Below are positions 47,001 through 55,732 of a DNA stretch of 64,000 nt, piece by piece. The notes under the pieces were generated by a model that worked only from the letters and a program-made list of their open reading frames with translations, was not told the DNA's origin and did not search any database. Made by a program: the position numbers and the translations under genes. The stretch comes from Paractinoplanes lichenicola (GTDB taxonomy: Bacteria > Actinomycetota > Actinomycetes > Mycobacteriales > Micromonosporaceae): positions 1 to 64,000 of the forward strand of contig NZ_JAENHO010000004.1 in NCBI RefSeq assembly GCF_016785085.1. Direction: 5' to 3'. Position 1 is the stretch's first letter; each line of letters begins with the position of its first letter.

Positions 47001-47390
47001 CGCTTCGCCTTCGAGAGTCGCGGTCCGACCGGAACCAGTGTCGGCAATGTGGCCTTCACCCCCGATCGGCGGCTGGCCGCCACCTCGGACGTGCGCCGGC
47101 TGCTCGTGTGGGAGACCACCACCGGCAAGGTGCGCCACGAGCTGTCGTTGCCGGAGGACCCGGTGCACTTCGCGCTGGGCCCGGATGGCACCTTTGCCGT
47201 CGTGGCGGGCCTGTCGGACACGGTCGGCATCTGGGCGACGGCCACCGGGCGCTGCCTGCGGACCTTGGAGGGCCACCAGGCGGGCCTGCACGTGATCCAG
47301 CTGGACGACCTCGGCACGGCGATGGTCACCGTCGACATCGGCGGCGGCCTGCGGGCGTGGGAGCTGGCCTGGGAAACCGACGTTGACTGA
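44007..47390 (+). CDS. Ser/Thr kinase with TPR and WD40 repeats
   Basis: 1127 residues, no membrane segment. Kinase domain ~8-250: glycine loop ESKAGGMGVVNRV, DLAVKTP lysine, catalytic loop LVHQDMKPANVML (HQD in place of HRD, Asp retained near residue 131), DFG near 149. A tetratricopeptide-like region follows (~270-395: ALSLLDLGRVDEAEMLWREA). Residues ~400-700 and ~780-1127 carry two sets of WD40-type blades (GSLTLWDVAEG, GHTDRITSLALSRTGRRVLS, TGKVRHELS, TGRCLRTLEGHQAGLHVIQL), enough for two propellers. Stop overlaps the FHA-kinase start by 8 bases. Likely a signalling scaffold; the stimulus is unknown. Confidence 0.88.
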   Translation: MPWTTGEVVLGQYEVTGESKAGGMGVVNRVRHLEWEVDLAVKTPLEPASFARFEAEAGTWVGLGLHPHTVNCVYVRRIDGVPRVFAEWVDGGSLAEAIRAGRLDEAGKVDIAIQTAWGLQHAHDNGLVHQDMKPANVMLEPDGTAKVTDFGLAVAASEGTFGGGTPAYFSPEQAAAAAGDRGVRLTPATDVWSWAITVAEMVAGRRFTRYGQAAAEALETVELAPEMHALLASCFAERPDGFGALIERLSSLYEALTGTRYPRPAPRPALLRSDGLSNQALSLLDLGRVDEAEMLWREAITADPHHLPSVYNFGLHRWRAGTVTGEEVVSGLEAARAAGGDPEPGRGALLLGSVELERHEDDRAGELLREAAAADPASAEAVAALRERATRAPGISAEAPAGEVRVMATGPGGEHVLFAVRGGGLHRWTPARGEPQRLADGAAVEALAVDGTGLLAAVLREDGSLTLWDVAEGVPRGWQRSVPGATSVALSGDGRFVAAGHGSGRIEVWEIGALGGPVVLTGHTDRITSLALSRTGRRVLSASFGGNITREEGDGTVRHWAVDTGECVAVWTGPRRGTLASGAPWVHFRGDKVVVSADARHAVAAWENGPLVVWDARRAAVVGEASHRLRYEIVLALAPGARGLLAGGPSRSARILDPRAGRSVRAFDDGLPELMLGVEAGAVSPDGSVVALGGPYQVVLRAMPGSGYRAPWCYARPRSAPELHRVQESFDDLIARARAGFDAGRFAEVAELLRAARELPGYDRHAEVLNGWRSLLPHGRRAGLIAAWETFSADGRDFFTQPPTAALRRDGLLLATGRWTGQVALLDVAEHRIAGNFAPGGKAREIRWARGGRLLVVLTWDGTLRLLDISDGGVEELTGETGAITAFDLDRAGERILYGEESGVLRLRGLETGVKLFSIRASDHPITAVALDPDDPRMACLDQRGEVRMWRPNTRRPDWKRRVPFWRETRLHFSPDRSTVLIDEMGLLTGVDAARGKKRFAFESRGPTGTSVGNVAFTPDRRLAATSDVRRLLVWETTTGKVRHELSLPEDPVHFALGPDGTFAVVAGLSDTVGIWATATGRCLRTLEGHQAGLHVIQLDDLGTAMVTVDIGGGLRAWELAWETDVD

Positions 47391-48444
47391 GGTCACCCTG
47401 GTCGTCGGCGGGGCGGGTCGCGTCTTCACCGGCGACGCCGAGGTGCTGCTCGGGCGTGACGCGGCGTGCGACGTCCAGGTGACCGACCGCCGCGTGTCCC
47501 GGCGCCACTGCCGGCTGGTGGTCCGGCCGGATCGTGTCGCCGTCCGTGACCTCGGGAGCCGCAACGGGACATCCGTGAACGGGGTTCCGATCGACGGCGA
47601 GCGGGAGCTGCACGACGGCGACGAGCTGCGGCTGGGCGACACGGTCGCGCGCGTGGGAGTGACGCGGAACGGCCTGACGATCCTGCGCGAGCTGGGCCGC
47701 GGCGCCCAGGGCGTGGTGCATCTGGCCCGTGAGCCGGACGGGAGCCTGGTCGCGGTGAAGACCCTGACCGCGCCCGGCGCGACCGACCTGTTCCGGCGCG
47801 AGCTGGAGTGCACGGCGGCGCTCGACCACCCGAACATCGTGCGCTTCCACCGCAGCCTGGCCGAGCCGCTGGGCTTCGTGGCCGAGTACTGCGCCGGCGG
47901 CAGCGTGGCCGACCATGGCCCGTACGGGGTCGAGAAGGCTCTTGATCTGACGCGGCAGGCGGCGGCCGCGCTGAAGTACGCGCACAGCGCCGAGATCCCG
48001 GTCGTGCACGCCGACGGCACCACCGCGGTCGGGCGTGGGCTCGTGCACCGCGACATCAAGCCGCAGAACCTGCTGCTGACGGCGGACGGGCGGCTCAAGG
48101 TGGCCGACTTCGGGCTGGCCAAGGCGTATGACCAGGCCGGGCTGAGCGGCCGTACGCCGACCGGGGCGATCGCCGGCAGCGTGGCCTTCATGCCCCGGCG
48201 GCAGGTGATCGACTACAAGTACGCCCGGCCCGAGGCCGACCGGTGGGCCCTGACCGCCTGTCTGTACTGGATGCTCACCGGTTCCCCGCCGCGCGACTTC
48301 CCGGCCGGCGCCGACCCGGTCGCCGTCGTGCTGCGCGAGCCGCCTGTGCCCGTACGGGAAAGACTGCCGGCCCTGCCCGCCGCGCTGGCCGCCGAGATCG
48401 ACGCCGCCCTGACCGAGAATGTTTCTGAACCGCGATTCAAGTAA
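47383..48444 (+). CDS. FHA domain-Ser/Thr kinase
   Basis: 353 residues. FHA domain ~18-85: LLGRDAACDVQVTDRRVSRR, HCRLVV, DLGSRNGTSVNG, which binds phosphothreonine. Kinase domain ~97-350: GRGAQGVVHLAR glycine loop, VAVKTL lysine, LVHRDIKPQNLLL (HRD near 221-223), ADFGLAK near 241. The usual APE segment reads FMPRRQ. No membrane anchor. Start is TTG at 47383, overlapping the stop of the WD40 kinase; nothing else in frame fits the FHA N-terminus (MTEVTLVVGGAGRVFTGD). The FHA domain could read phosphorylation by the partner kinase. Confidence 0.9.
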   Translation: MTEVTLVVGGAGRVFTGDAEVLLGRDAACDVQVTDRRVSRRHCRLVVRPDRVAVRDLGSRNGTSVNGVPIDGERELHDGDELRLGDTVARVGVTRNGLTILRELGRGAQGVVHLAREPDGSLVAVKTLTAPGATDLFRRELECTAALDHPNIVRFHRSLAEPLGFVAEYCAGGSVADHGPYGVEKALDLTRQAAAALKYAHSAEIPVVHADGTTAVGRGLVHRDIKPQNLLLTADGRLKVADFGLAKAYDQAGLSGRTPTGAIAGSVAFMPRRQVIDYKYARPEADRWALTACLYWMLTGSPPRDFPAGADPVAVVLREPPVPVRERLPALPAALAAEIDAALTENVSEPRFK

Positions 48445-48456
48445 ATTGCAAATTAC

Positions 48457-48492
48457 CAGCTCACGAGCGCGAGAACGCTCTTGTCTGAGCTG
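48457..48492 (+). terminator. Possible stem-loop after the FHA-kinase gene
   Basis: Outer arms CAGCTCA (48457-48463) and TGAGCTG (48486-48492) enclose an inner GAGCG (48465-48469) with CGCTC (48476-48480). A TTGT follows the inner stem. It lies 12 bases after the kinase stop and could end the operon. Confidence 0.4.
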
Positions 48493-48550
48493 ACGCGTGA
48501 TGGAACACTCGCCGCCAGGCCGGAACTCCCAACTGGCGGAGGAGAACCTC

Positions 48551-49669
48551 GTGTCCCGTAGACCTGCGATTCGCCGGACCCTGGCCGGTGCCGTGGTGAC
48601 CGCGCTGGCCCTCGCCGTGGCCGCGTGCGGTGGTGACGACGCCGCGACGTCGGCGGCCCAGCCCGACGCGCTGAACCCCAGCGCGGACCTCAAGACCCAG
48701 AAACTCACCGTCTCGAACTGGGACGCCTATATGCCGGAGGACCTCCCGGCCAAGTTCGAGCAGAAGGTCGGCTCGAAGGTGACGGTCACCAAGCACGCCA
48801 CCAACGAGGAGGTCATGGCCAAGCTGACGGCCGGCGGGGACAGCGGCATCGACGTCGCGTTCGTCTCCGGCCCGTTCGCCCAGGCGCTGGCCGAGCAGGG
48901 GCTGACCGAGCCGATCCACCCCGAGCTCATCCCCAACCTGAGCAACCTCTATCCCGAGGCGGCGCAGCTCGCCTACGACCCCGGCAACAAGTTCTCGGTG
49001 CCCTACACCTGGGGCACGACCGGGCTCTGCTACCGCAGCGACCTGACCGGCTACGACCCGGACAGCTGGAACGACCTGCTGACCCCGAAGCCCGAACTGG
49101 CCAAGAAGATCACCATGCTGCAGACCGACCGCTGGCTGATGCTGCCCGCGCAGAAGGCCCTCGGCTACTCGGCCAACACCAAGAACGCCGACGAGATGGC
49201 CAAGGTTAAGGAGAAGCTGCTCGCGGCCAAGCCGGGCCTGCTGGCGTTCGACGACACCACCTTCTACGAGCGGCTCGTCTCGGGCGAGGCGGCGCTGGTC
49301 GAGGCGTGGGACGGCTGGTGCAACTACGGGATCACCGACAACGCGAAGATCAAGTTCACGGTGCCCAAGGAGGGCAGCGACCTCTTCGTCGACACGATGG
49401 TGATCCTCAAGACCTCGAAGAACAAGGAGGCCGCGCACGCCTTCATCAACTACATCCTCGACCCGGAGATCCACTCCTGGGCGGTCGAGAACATCCTCTA
49501 CAAGGTGCCCAACAAGGCCGCCATGGAGAAGCTCGACCCGGCGCTGGCCACGAAGTATCCCAACCTGGGGATCACCCCGGCCGAGCTGATGAAGCAGGAG
49601 ACGCTGGTCGACCTGGGCGAGGCGGCCACCGACTACAGCCGGATCGTGACGGAAGTCGCGGCCAGCTAG
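48551..49669 (+). CDS. potD: Spermidine/putrescine-binding lipoprotein PotD
   Basis: 372 residues. GTG 48551 follows GGAGGAG by 6 bases. Lipoprotein signal (LAGAVVTALALAVAAC, Cys near residue 30). The mature protein is of PotD/PotF type: KLTVSNWDAYMPEDLPAKFE, TKHATNEEVMAKL, VPYTWGTTGLCYRSD. It captures polyamines outside the membrane for PotBCA. First gene of the potDBCA operon; the ATG of potB directly follows its stop. Confidence 0.88.
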   Translation: MSRRPAIRRTLAGAVVTALALAVAACGGDDAATSAAQPDALNPSADLKTQKLTVSNWDAYMPEDLPAKFEQKVGSKVTVTKHATNEEVMAKLTAGGDSGIDVAFVSGPFAQALAEQGLTEPIHPELIPNLSNLYPEAAQLAYDPGNKFSVPYTWGTTGLCYRSDLTGYDPDSWNDLLTPKPELAKKITMLQTDRWLMLPAQKALGYSANTKNADEMAKVKEKLLAAKPGLLAFDDTTFYERLVSGEAALVEAWDGWCNYGITDNAKIKFTVPKEGSDLFVDTMVILKTSKNKEAAHAFINYILDPEIHSWAVENILYKVPNKAAMEKLDPALATKYPNLGITPAELMKQETLVDLGEAATDYSRIVTEVAAS

Positions 49670-50521
49670 ATGCGCCGGCTGGGGGAGCGGTTCACGCTGC
49701 TGGGGCCGGGGCTGGCCTACCTGACGGCGCTCATGGTGGTGCCGCTGGTGCTGGTGCTGTCCTATTCGATCTTTCAGCGCGGCCGCTTCGGCGGGCTGGT
49801 CCACGAGCCGACCGGGGAGAACTTCGCCCGGCTCTTCGACCCGCTCTATCTGGACGTGCTGGTCACCTCGGTCAAGCTGGCCGGGGTGACCACGGTCCTC
49901 GCCCTCCTGCTGGGCTACCCCACCGCGTACGCGATCACGAAGTTGCCCCCGAAGTGGAAGACGGTGGCGCTGATCGCGCTGGTGCTGCCGTTCTGGACGA
50001 ACTTCCTGATCCGCACGTACGCCTGGATCGTCCTGCTCTCCCCGGCCGGCCTGGTCAACGACGCCCTGACCGGCTGGGGTCTGATCGACGAGCCGCTGCA
50101 GCTGCTCTACCGCCGGCCCGCGATCGTGGCCGGGCTGCTCTACGCGTATCTGCCGCTCATGGTCCTGCCCCTGTGCGCCGCGCTCGAGCGGATGGACGAC
50201 GAGTTGCTGGAGGCCGCGGCGAACCTGGGCGCCCGCCCGGCCCGCGCGTTCCTCAGCGTCACGCTGCCGTTGTCGCTCCCGGCGGTCATCACCGGCTGTG
50301 TGTTCGTCTTCGTGCCCAGCATCGGCAACTTCGTCGTGCCCGAGCTGCTCGGCGGCGGGCAGACCGCGATGGTCGGCAACCTCGTACGCGACCAGTTCCT
50401 CAAGGCCCGCGACTGGCCGTTCGGGGCGACGCTGGCCCTGGCCGTGGTCGCGATGCTGGTCGTGCTGCTGATGCTCCAGGCCTGGTCGGCGCGCCGGCTG
50501 CAGGGAGGCCGCGATGCGTAG
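49670..50521 (+). CDS. potB: Polyamine ABC transporter permease PotB
   Basis: 283 residues, six membrane segments, with the EAA loop DDELLEAAANLGARPARAFL then SVTLPLSLPAV. PotB type by order and length. ATG abuts the potD stop and the gene overlaps potC by 8 bases, giving tight translational coupling. It forms the channel with PotC. Confidence 0.9.
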   Translation: MRRLGERFTLLGPGLAYLTALMVVPLVLVLSYSIFQRGRFGGLVHEPTGENFARLFDPLYLDVLVTSVKLAGVTTVLALLLGYPTAYAITKLPPKWKTVALIALVLPFWTNFLIRTYAWIVLLSPAGLVNDALTGWGLIDEPLQLLYRRPAIVAGLLYAYLPLMVLPLCAALERMDDELLEAAANLGARPARAFLSVTLPLSLPAVITGCVFVFVPSIGNFVVPELLGGGQTAMVGNLVRDQFLKARDWPFGATLALAVVAMLVVLLMLQAWSARRLQGGRDA

Positions 50522-51265
50522 GGTCCCGCTCTGGCTGACCTTCGTCTTCCTCTACGTGCCGATCGTGGTCGTCGTGGTGATGTCGTTCAACGCCGGCGAC
50601 TCGCCGTTCAACTGGAGCGGGTTCAGCCTCAAGTGGTACGGCGAACTGGCCGCCGACGAGCAGATCCGCACCGGCCTGGGCAACACGCTGATCGTGGCGG
50701 CCGGCTCGACCGCGCTGTCCACGGTGCTCGGCACGCTGCTGGCGGTCGGCCTGGCCCGGCACACCCGCTCGAAGCTGCTCGACGCGATCGCCACGCTGCC
50801 GGTGATCCTGCCCGACATCGTGCTCGCCATCGGCCTGCTCGCGTTCTACGCGCTCGTGCAGCTCACCCTCGGGCTCTACTCCGTGCTGCTGGCCCACGCG
50901 GTCTTCGGCACCGCGGCCGTCGCCGCCGTCGTGCGCACCCGGCTCGCCACCACCGACCCGTCGCTCGAGGAGGCGTCGCGCGACCTGGGCGCCAACGGCT
51001 TCACCACGTTCTGGCGGATCACCCTGCCGTCGCTGGCGCCCGGCGTGGTGGCGGGTGCCCTGCTCGCGTTCACGCTCAGCATCGACGAGTTCGTGATCGC
51101 GTTCTTCACCGCCGGGCCGCAGTCGCCCACCCTGCCGATCGTCATCTACTCGATGGTCCGGTTCGGCGTCACCCCCGAGATCAACGCGCTGGCCACGGTG
51201 CTGCTCGCGGTCACCTTCACCGCGATCCTGGCCGTGCAGCGCCTGACCCGACTGGCAGGCACCCG

Positions 51266-51269
<4 letters not shown>
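50514..51269 (+). CDS. potC: Polyamine ABC transporter permease PotC
   Basis: 251 residues, six membrane segments starting near residue 5 (WLTFVFLYVPIVVVVVMSF). EAA loop DPSLEEASRDLGANGFTTFW then RITLPSLAPG. The hallmark SIDEFVIAFF of PotC-type permeases is present. Overlaps both neighbours (8 and 4 bases). Confidence 0.9.
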
Positions 51270-52603
<1,334 letters not shown>

Positions 52604-52616
52604 GCTGATGGCCGGG

Positions 52617-53225
52617 TCATGCCGTGAGCTGGTGGCCGGTCACTCCGCGGGCGTAGTCGAGGATCAGCTCTTCCGCCTCGGCCACGCCCAGGGTCGGATG
52701 ACGGGCCACGATCCGATACCCGTACGCGTCCTCGAGCGCGACCAGGTTGCGGGCGATCGCCAGCGTGGTGCCGGTCAGCGTGAACACGCCCTGGGCCGTG
52801 CCCTGCTCGAGGATCGTCTGATACATCGAGACCTGCCGGTCGTACAGGGTGGTCAGCAGGGCCGCGTAGACCCGGTTGCGACCGGCCGCGCCGCCCAGCT
52901 CGCAGAGCAGCCGTACGTCGGTGTCGTCGGGCCCGTCGGGCAGCCCCGAGCGCACGGTGACCACCAGCTTCTCGGCCGGGTCGGCCACCTCGGCGATCCG
53001 CTTGACCCGCAGCTCGTAGAAGCGCTCCATGCCCGCGTGGTGCGCGTCGATCAGCAGGTCCTGCAGGTCGGAGTAGTGATAGAGCACCGCCCCCGAGGTG
53101 AGGCCGGCCTCGGCCGCGACCTGCTTGATCTGCACCCCGTCGGTGCCGTGCCGCACCATGGCCCGGCGGGCGGCCTCGATGAGATCGCCCCGCCGGTCGG
53201 CCCGGCGCTTGCGAGGAGTCGTCAC
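52617..53225 (-). CDS. TetR family transcriptional regulator
   Basis: 202 residues. N-terminal helix-turn-helix: DLIEAARRAMVRHGTDGVQI then KQVAAEAGLTSGAVLYHYSD (about residues 12-52). The ligand domain runs to the C-terminus (LILDYARGVTGHQLTA). GTG 53225 gives MTTPRKRRADRRGD; the frame upstream lacks a ribosome binding site. It lies between potA (convergent, 13 bp) and the divergent oxidase gene (44 bp), so it probably controls polyamine uptake or catabolism. Confidence 0.88.
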   Translation of the reverse strand: MTTPRKRRADRRGDLIEAARRAMVRHGTDGVQIKQVAAEAGLTSGAVLYHYSDLQDLLIDAHHAGMERFYELRVKRIAEVADPAEKLVVTVRSGLPDGPDDTDVRLLCELGGAAGRNRVYAALLTTLYDRQVSMYQTILEQGTAQGVFTLTGTTLAIARNLVALEDAYGYRIVARHPTLGVAEAEELILDYARGVTGHQLTA

Positions 53226-53269
53226 CCCCGAACAGTATCCGCGCCGCATTCGGGGAGGATGGACCGCCC

Positions 53270-54700
53270 ATGATCAAGAACAGCCTGGCCGACGCCGAGC
53301 CCGCAGTCTTCTGGACCTCCCGGGGCGGTGCCCCTGCGGAGGAGCCGCCGGTGCGTGACGGGGACTCGGCTGACCTGGTCATCGTGGGCGGCGGGTTCAC
53401 CGGGTTGTGGGCGGCCGTGCAGGCGCTGCACGAGGACCCGGGCGCCGACGTGCTGATCTTGGAGGCGGCCTGTATCGGGTACGGCGCGAGCGGGCGCAAC
53501 GGCGGGTTCGTCAGCGAGTCGCTCACCCACGGGATCGGGCACGGGCAGGCCCGGTGGCCGGAGGAGCAGCGGCGACTGATCGAGCTGGGGCGGCGCAACG
53601 TGGCCGAGATCGCGTCGACGCTGGCCGCGGCGGGAATCGACGCCGACCTGCGGCTCGTGGGCAAGACGACGATGGCGACCGCGCCGCACCACGTGGGGGA
53701 GCTGGCGGCGCTGGCCCGGCTCTACGAGGACGCGGGGGATCGGGTCACGCTGCTCTCGGCGGAGGAGGCGCGGGCGGATGTGCACTCGCCTACCTACCTG
53801 GGCGGGCTGCGGATCCATGAGTCGGGCGGGCTGGTCGATCCGGCGGCGTTGACCTACGGGTTGGCGCGGTTGGCGGAGTCGCTAGGCGCCCGTCGGCACG
53901 ATCACTCGCCGGTCGTCACCATAAGTCGTTATAAATCGGGCCTCGAAGTTGAAGTGGCGGTGGAGAGGGACGGCCGGAGCAGGGCGAGTGGGGGCCGGCG
54001 GGTTCGGGTGCGGGCCAAGAAAGTGCTTATCGCGACCAACGCTTATCCGTCGCCGCTGCGACGGGTGCGGCCCTATGTGCTGCCGGTTTACGACCATGTG
54101 CTGGTGACCGAGCCGCTGAGCGAGGCGCAGTGGGGCGCGGTCGGGTGGGGCGAGCGGCAGGGGCTGACGGACAACGGGAACCAGTTCCACTACTACCGGC
54201 CGACCGCGGACGGGCGGATTCTCTGGGGCGGGTACGACGCGATCTACCACTTCGGGGGGCGGGTGCGGGCGGCCTACGAGCAGCGGGCGGCCACCCACGA
54301 GCTGCTCGCGCGGCACTTCTTCGAGACGTTTCCGCAGCTGGAAGGGCTGCGCTTCACCCATCGGTGGGGCGGGGTGATCGACTCGACGAGCCGGTTCACG
54401 CCGATCTTCGGGACGGCGCACGGCGGCCGGGTGGCGTACGCGGTGGGCTATACCGGCCTGGGGGTGGCGTCGTCCCGCTTCGGGGCGCGGGTGGCTCTCG
54501 ACCTGCTGAGCGGGAAGTCCACCGAGCTGACCGGGCTGTCGATAGTGCGCCGCCGGGGCATCCCGTTTCCGCCGGAGCCGGTGCGGTGGCCCGTGGTGGC
54601 GCTGACCCGGCAGCAGATGGTGCGGGCCGACGCCAACGGCGGGCGGCGCGGCGCCTGGCTCCGGCTGCTCGACCGCTTCGGCGTCGGCTTCGACAGCTGA
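53270..54700 (+). CDS. FAD-dependent oxidase, PuuB/DAO family
   Basis: 476 residues. FAD-binding DLVIVGGGFTGLWAAVQAL near residues 35-53, then IGYGASGRNGGFVSESLTHG (flavin loop of the glycine/gamma-glutamylputrescine oxidase family), and a C-terminal GYTGLGVASSRFGARVALDL. PuuB-type enzymes oxidise gamma-glutamylputrescine; the neighbouring potDBCA genes support polyamine or related amine catabolism. ATG 53270 is 12 bases from GGGGAGG. The same ribosome binding site abuts a tiny upstream frame (53259-53273) encoding MDRP that overlaps the start. Confidence 0.85.
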   Translation: MIKNSLADAEPAVFWTSRGGAPAEEPPVRDGDSADLVIVGGGFTGLWAAVQALHEDPGADVLILEAACIGYGASGRNGGFVSESLTHGIGHGQARWPEEQRRLIELGRRNVAEIASTLAAAGIDADLRLVGKTTMATAPHHVGELAALARLYEDAGDRVTLLSAEEARADVHSPTYLGGLRIHESGGLVDPAALTYGLARLAESLGARRHDHSPVVTISRYKSGLEVEVAVERDGRSRASGGRRVRVRAKKVLIATNAYPSPLRRVRPYVLPVYDHVLVTEPLSEAQWGAVGWGERQGLTDNGNQFHYYRPTADGRILWGGYDAIYHFGGRVRAAYEQRAATHELLARHFFETFPQLEGLRFTHRWGGVIDSTSRFTPIFGTAHGGRVAYAVGYTGLGVASSRFGARVALDLLSGKSTELTGLSIVRRRGIPFPPEPVRWPVVALTRQQMVRADANGGRRGAWLRLLDRFGVGFDS

Positions 54701-54960
54701 GACCGCCGAGACCGGCAAAGCCGCCCGAGACCGCCGAGACCGGCAAAGCCGCCCGAGACCCGCGAGACCGGCGGAGCCGCCCCGCCCCGAGGCCGCCCGG
54801 GGTCCGCGGTGCCGCCCCCCGAGGCCGCCCGGGATCCGCGGAGTCGCCCGAGACCCGTGAGACCGGCGGAGCCGCCCCGCCCCGAGACCGCCCGGATCCG
54901 CGGTGCCGCCCCGGCCGCCCGGGATCCGCGTAGCCGCCCGAGGCCCGCGAGAGCGGCGGA
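54701..54960. repeat. Degenerate 28-bp tandem repeat
   Basis: The unit GAGACCGCCGAGACCGGC plus AAAGCCGCCC occurs twice in a row near 54701-54755, then drifts into mixed copies. It starts at the 3' end of the oxidase gene. Confidence 0.75.
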
Positions 54961-55176
54961 AACGGCTGAGATCGACTGCGGCCGGCTGGGCCGGATGTGA
55001 CTGCTGTGGGAGGTGATCAAATGGGCCGAGCAATTTCGATTAATTGCAAGATCAATTGATTGCCGGCGAGAAAGGGTCACCCTTTCGTGGCGTGTTTCAG
55101 GGCCGGACAAAAGCGACGTCTTCCCTAATATCTGCTCATCGGGCAAAGCTCGGTGAACAGAGAGAAAGGCGTTGTC
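54701..55176. other. Intergenic stretch with degenerate 28-bp repeats
   Basis: No gene supported. 54701-54960 is built from CCGAGACCGGCAAAGCCGCC-type units (two near-exact 28-bp copies, then many variants with CGGGATCCGCG and GGTCCGCGGTG). From 54990 to 55150 base composition falls and probably includes the promoter of the small secreted protein gene. Confidence 0.65.
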
Positions 55177-55554
55177 ATGAACAAGGTCACGCGCATGTTG
55201 ACGATGACCGGCATCGCGCTCGGTGTCGGCCTGACGATGGGCGTCGGCCCGGCGTCGGCGACCCCGGCCACCCCCGCCGCGGCCGGCCACGCCACGCAGG
55301 TTCAGGCGAAGGCTCCGAAGTTCAAGACCAAGGAGCGGGTCGTCGGTTACTACCGCACCAAGCAGGCCTGCAACCGGGCCGGCAAGATCGGTGAGTTCCA
55401 CAAGAAGTGGGACGACTTCGACTGTGACCGGGTGCAGCGCGGCCCGAAGCGCGGCTGGGTCGCCCTCGAGGCGCAGTGGCACGTCCGCGGCCACGGCAAC
55501 GGCCCGTGGGGTCACCCGCAGGGCCCGAAGGGTCACGGGCACGGCCACCGCTGA
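55177..55554 (+). CDS. Small secreted basic protein
   Basis: 125 residues. Signal peptide 1-28 (MLTMTGIALGVGLTMGVGPASA). The mature ~95 residues are basic: KFKTKERVVGYYRTKQACNR, AGKIGEFHKKWDDFDCDRVQ, then a Gly/His/Pro tail (GHGNGPWGHPQGPKGHGHGH). Two cysteines may form a disulfide. The tail could bind metal. ATG 55177 follows GAAAGG by 8 bases; a rho-independent terminator follows. Function unknown. Confidence 0.8.
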   Translation: MNKVTRMLTMTGIALGVGLTMGVGPASATPATPAAAGHATQVQAKAPKFKTKERVVGYYRTKQACNRAGKIGEFHKKWDDFDCDRVQRGPKRGWVALEAQWHVRGHGNGPWGHPQGPKGHGHGHR

Positions 55555-55571
55555 GCCGACGGGCTCTGAAT

Positions 55572-55613
55572 AAGCGAAAGGCGCACCCGGCGACGGGCGC
55601 GCCTTTCGCTTTT
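55572..55613 (+). terminator. Rho-independent terminator
   Basis: A 13-bp perfect stem, AAGCGAAAGGCGC (55572-55584) with GCGCCTTTCGCTT (55599-55611), a 14-base loop and a short T run (55610-55613). It closes the small secreted protein gene. Confidence 0.85.
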
Positions 55614-55732
55614 GTTATTCGTTGCACAGCCAATTCACAGGAAATTGGTAACGGGTTTTCCTCTGAAAGTCTGCCGCTCGTCCTTTCGTCCGATCTTTCC
55701 ACCCGGACGTTCGGCCGGCGAAGATCTCTCAA

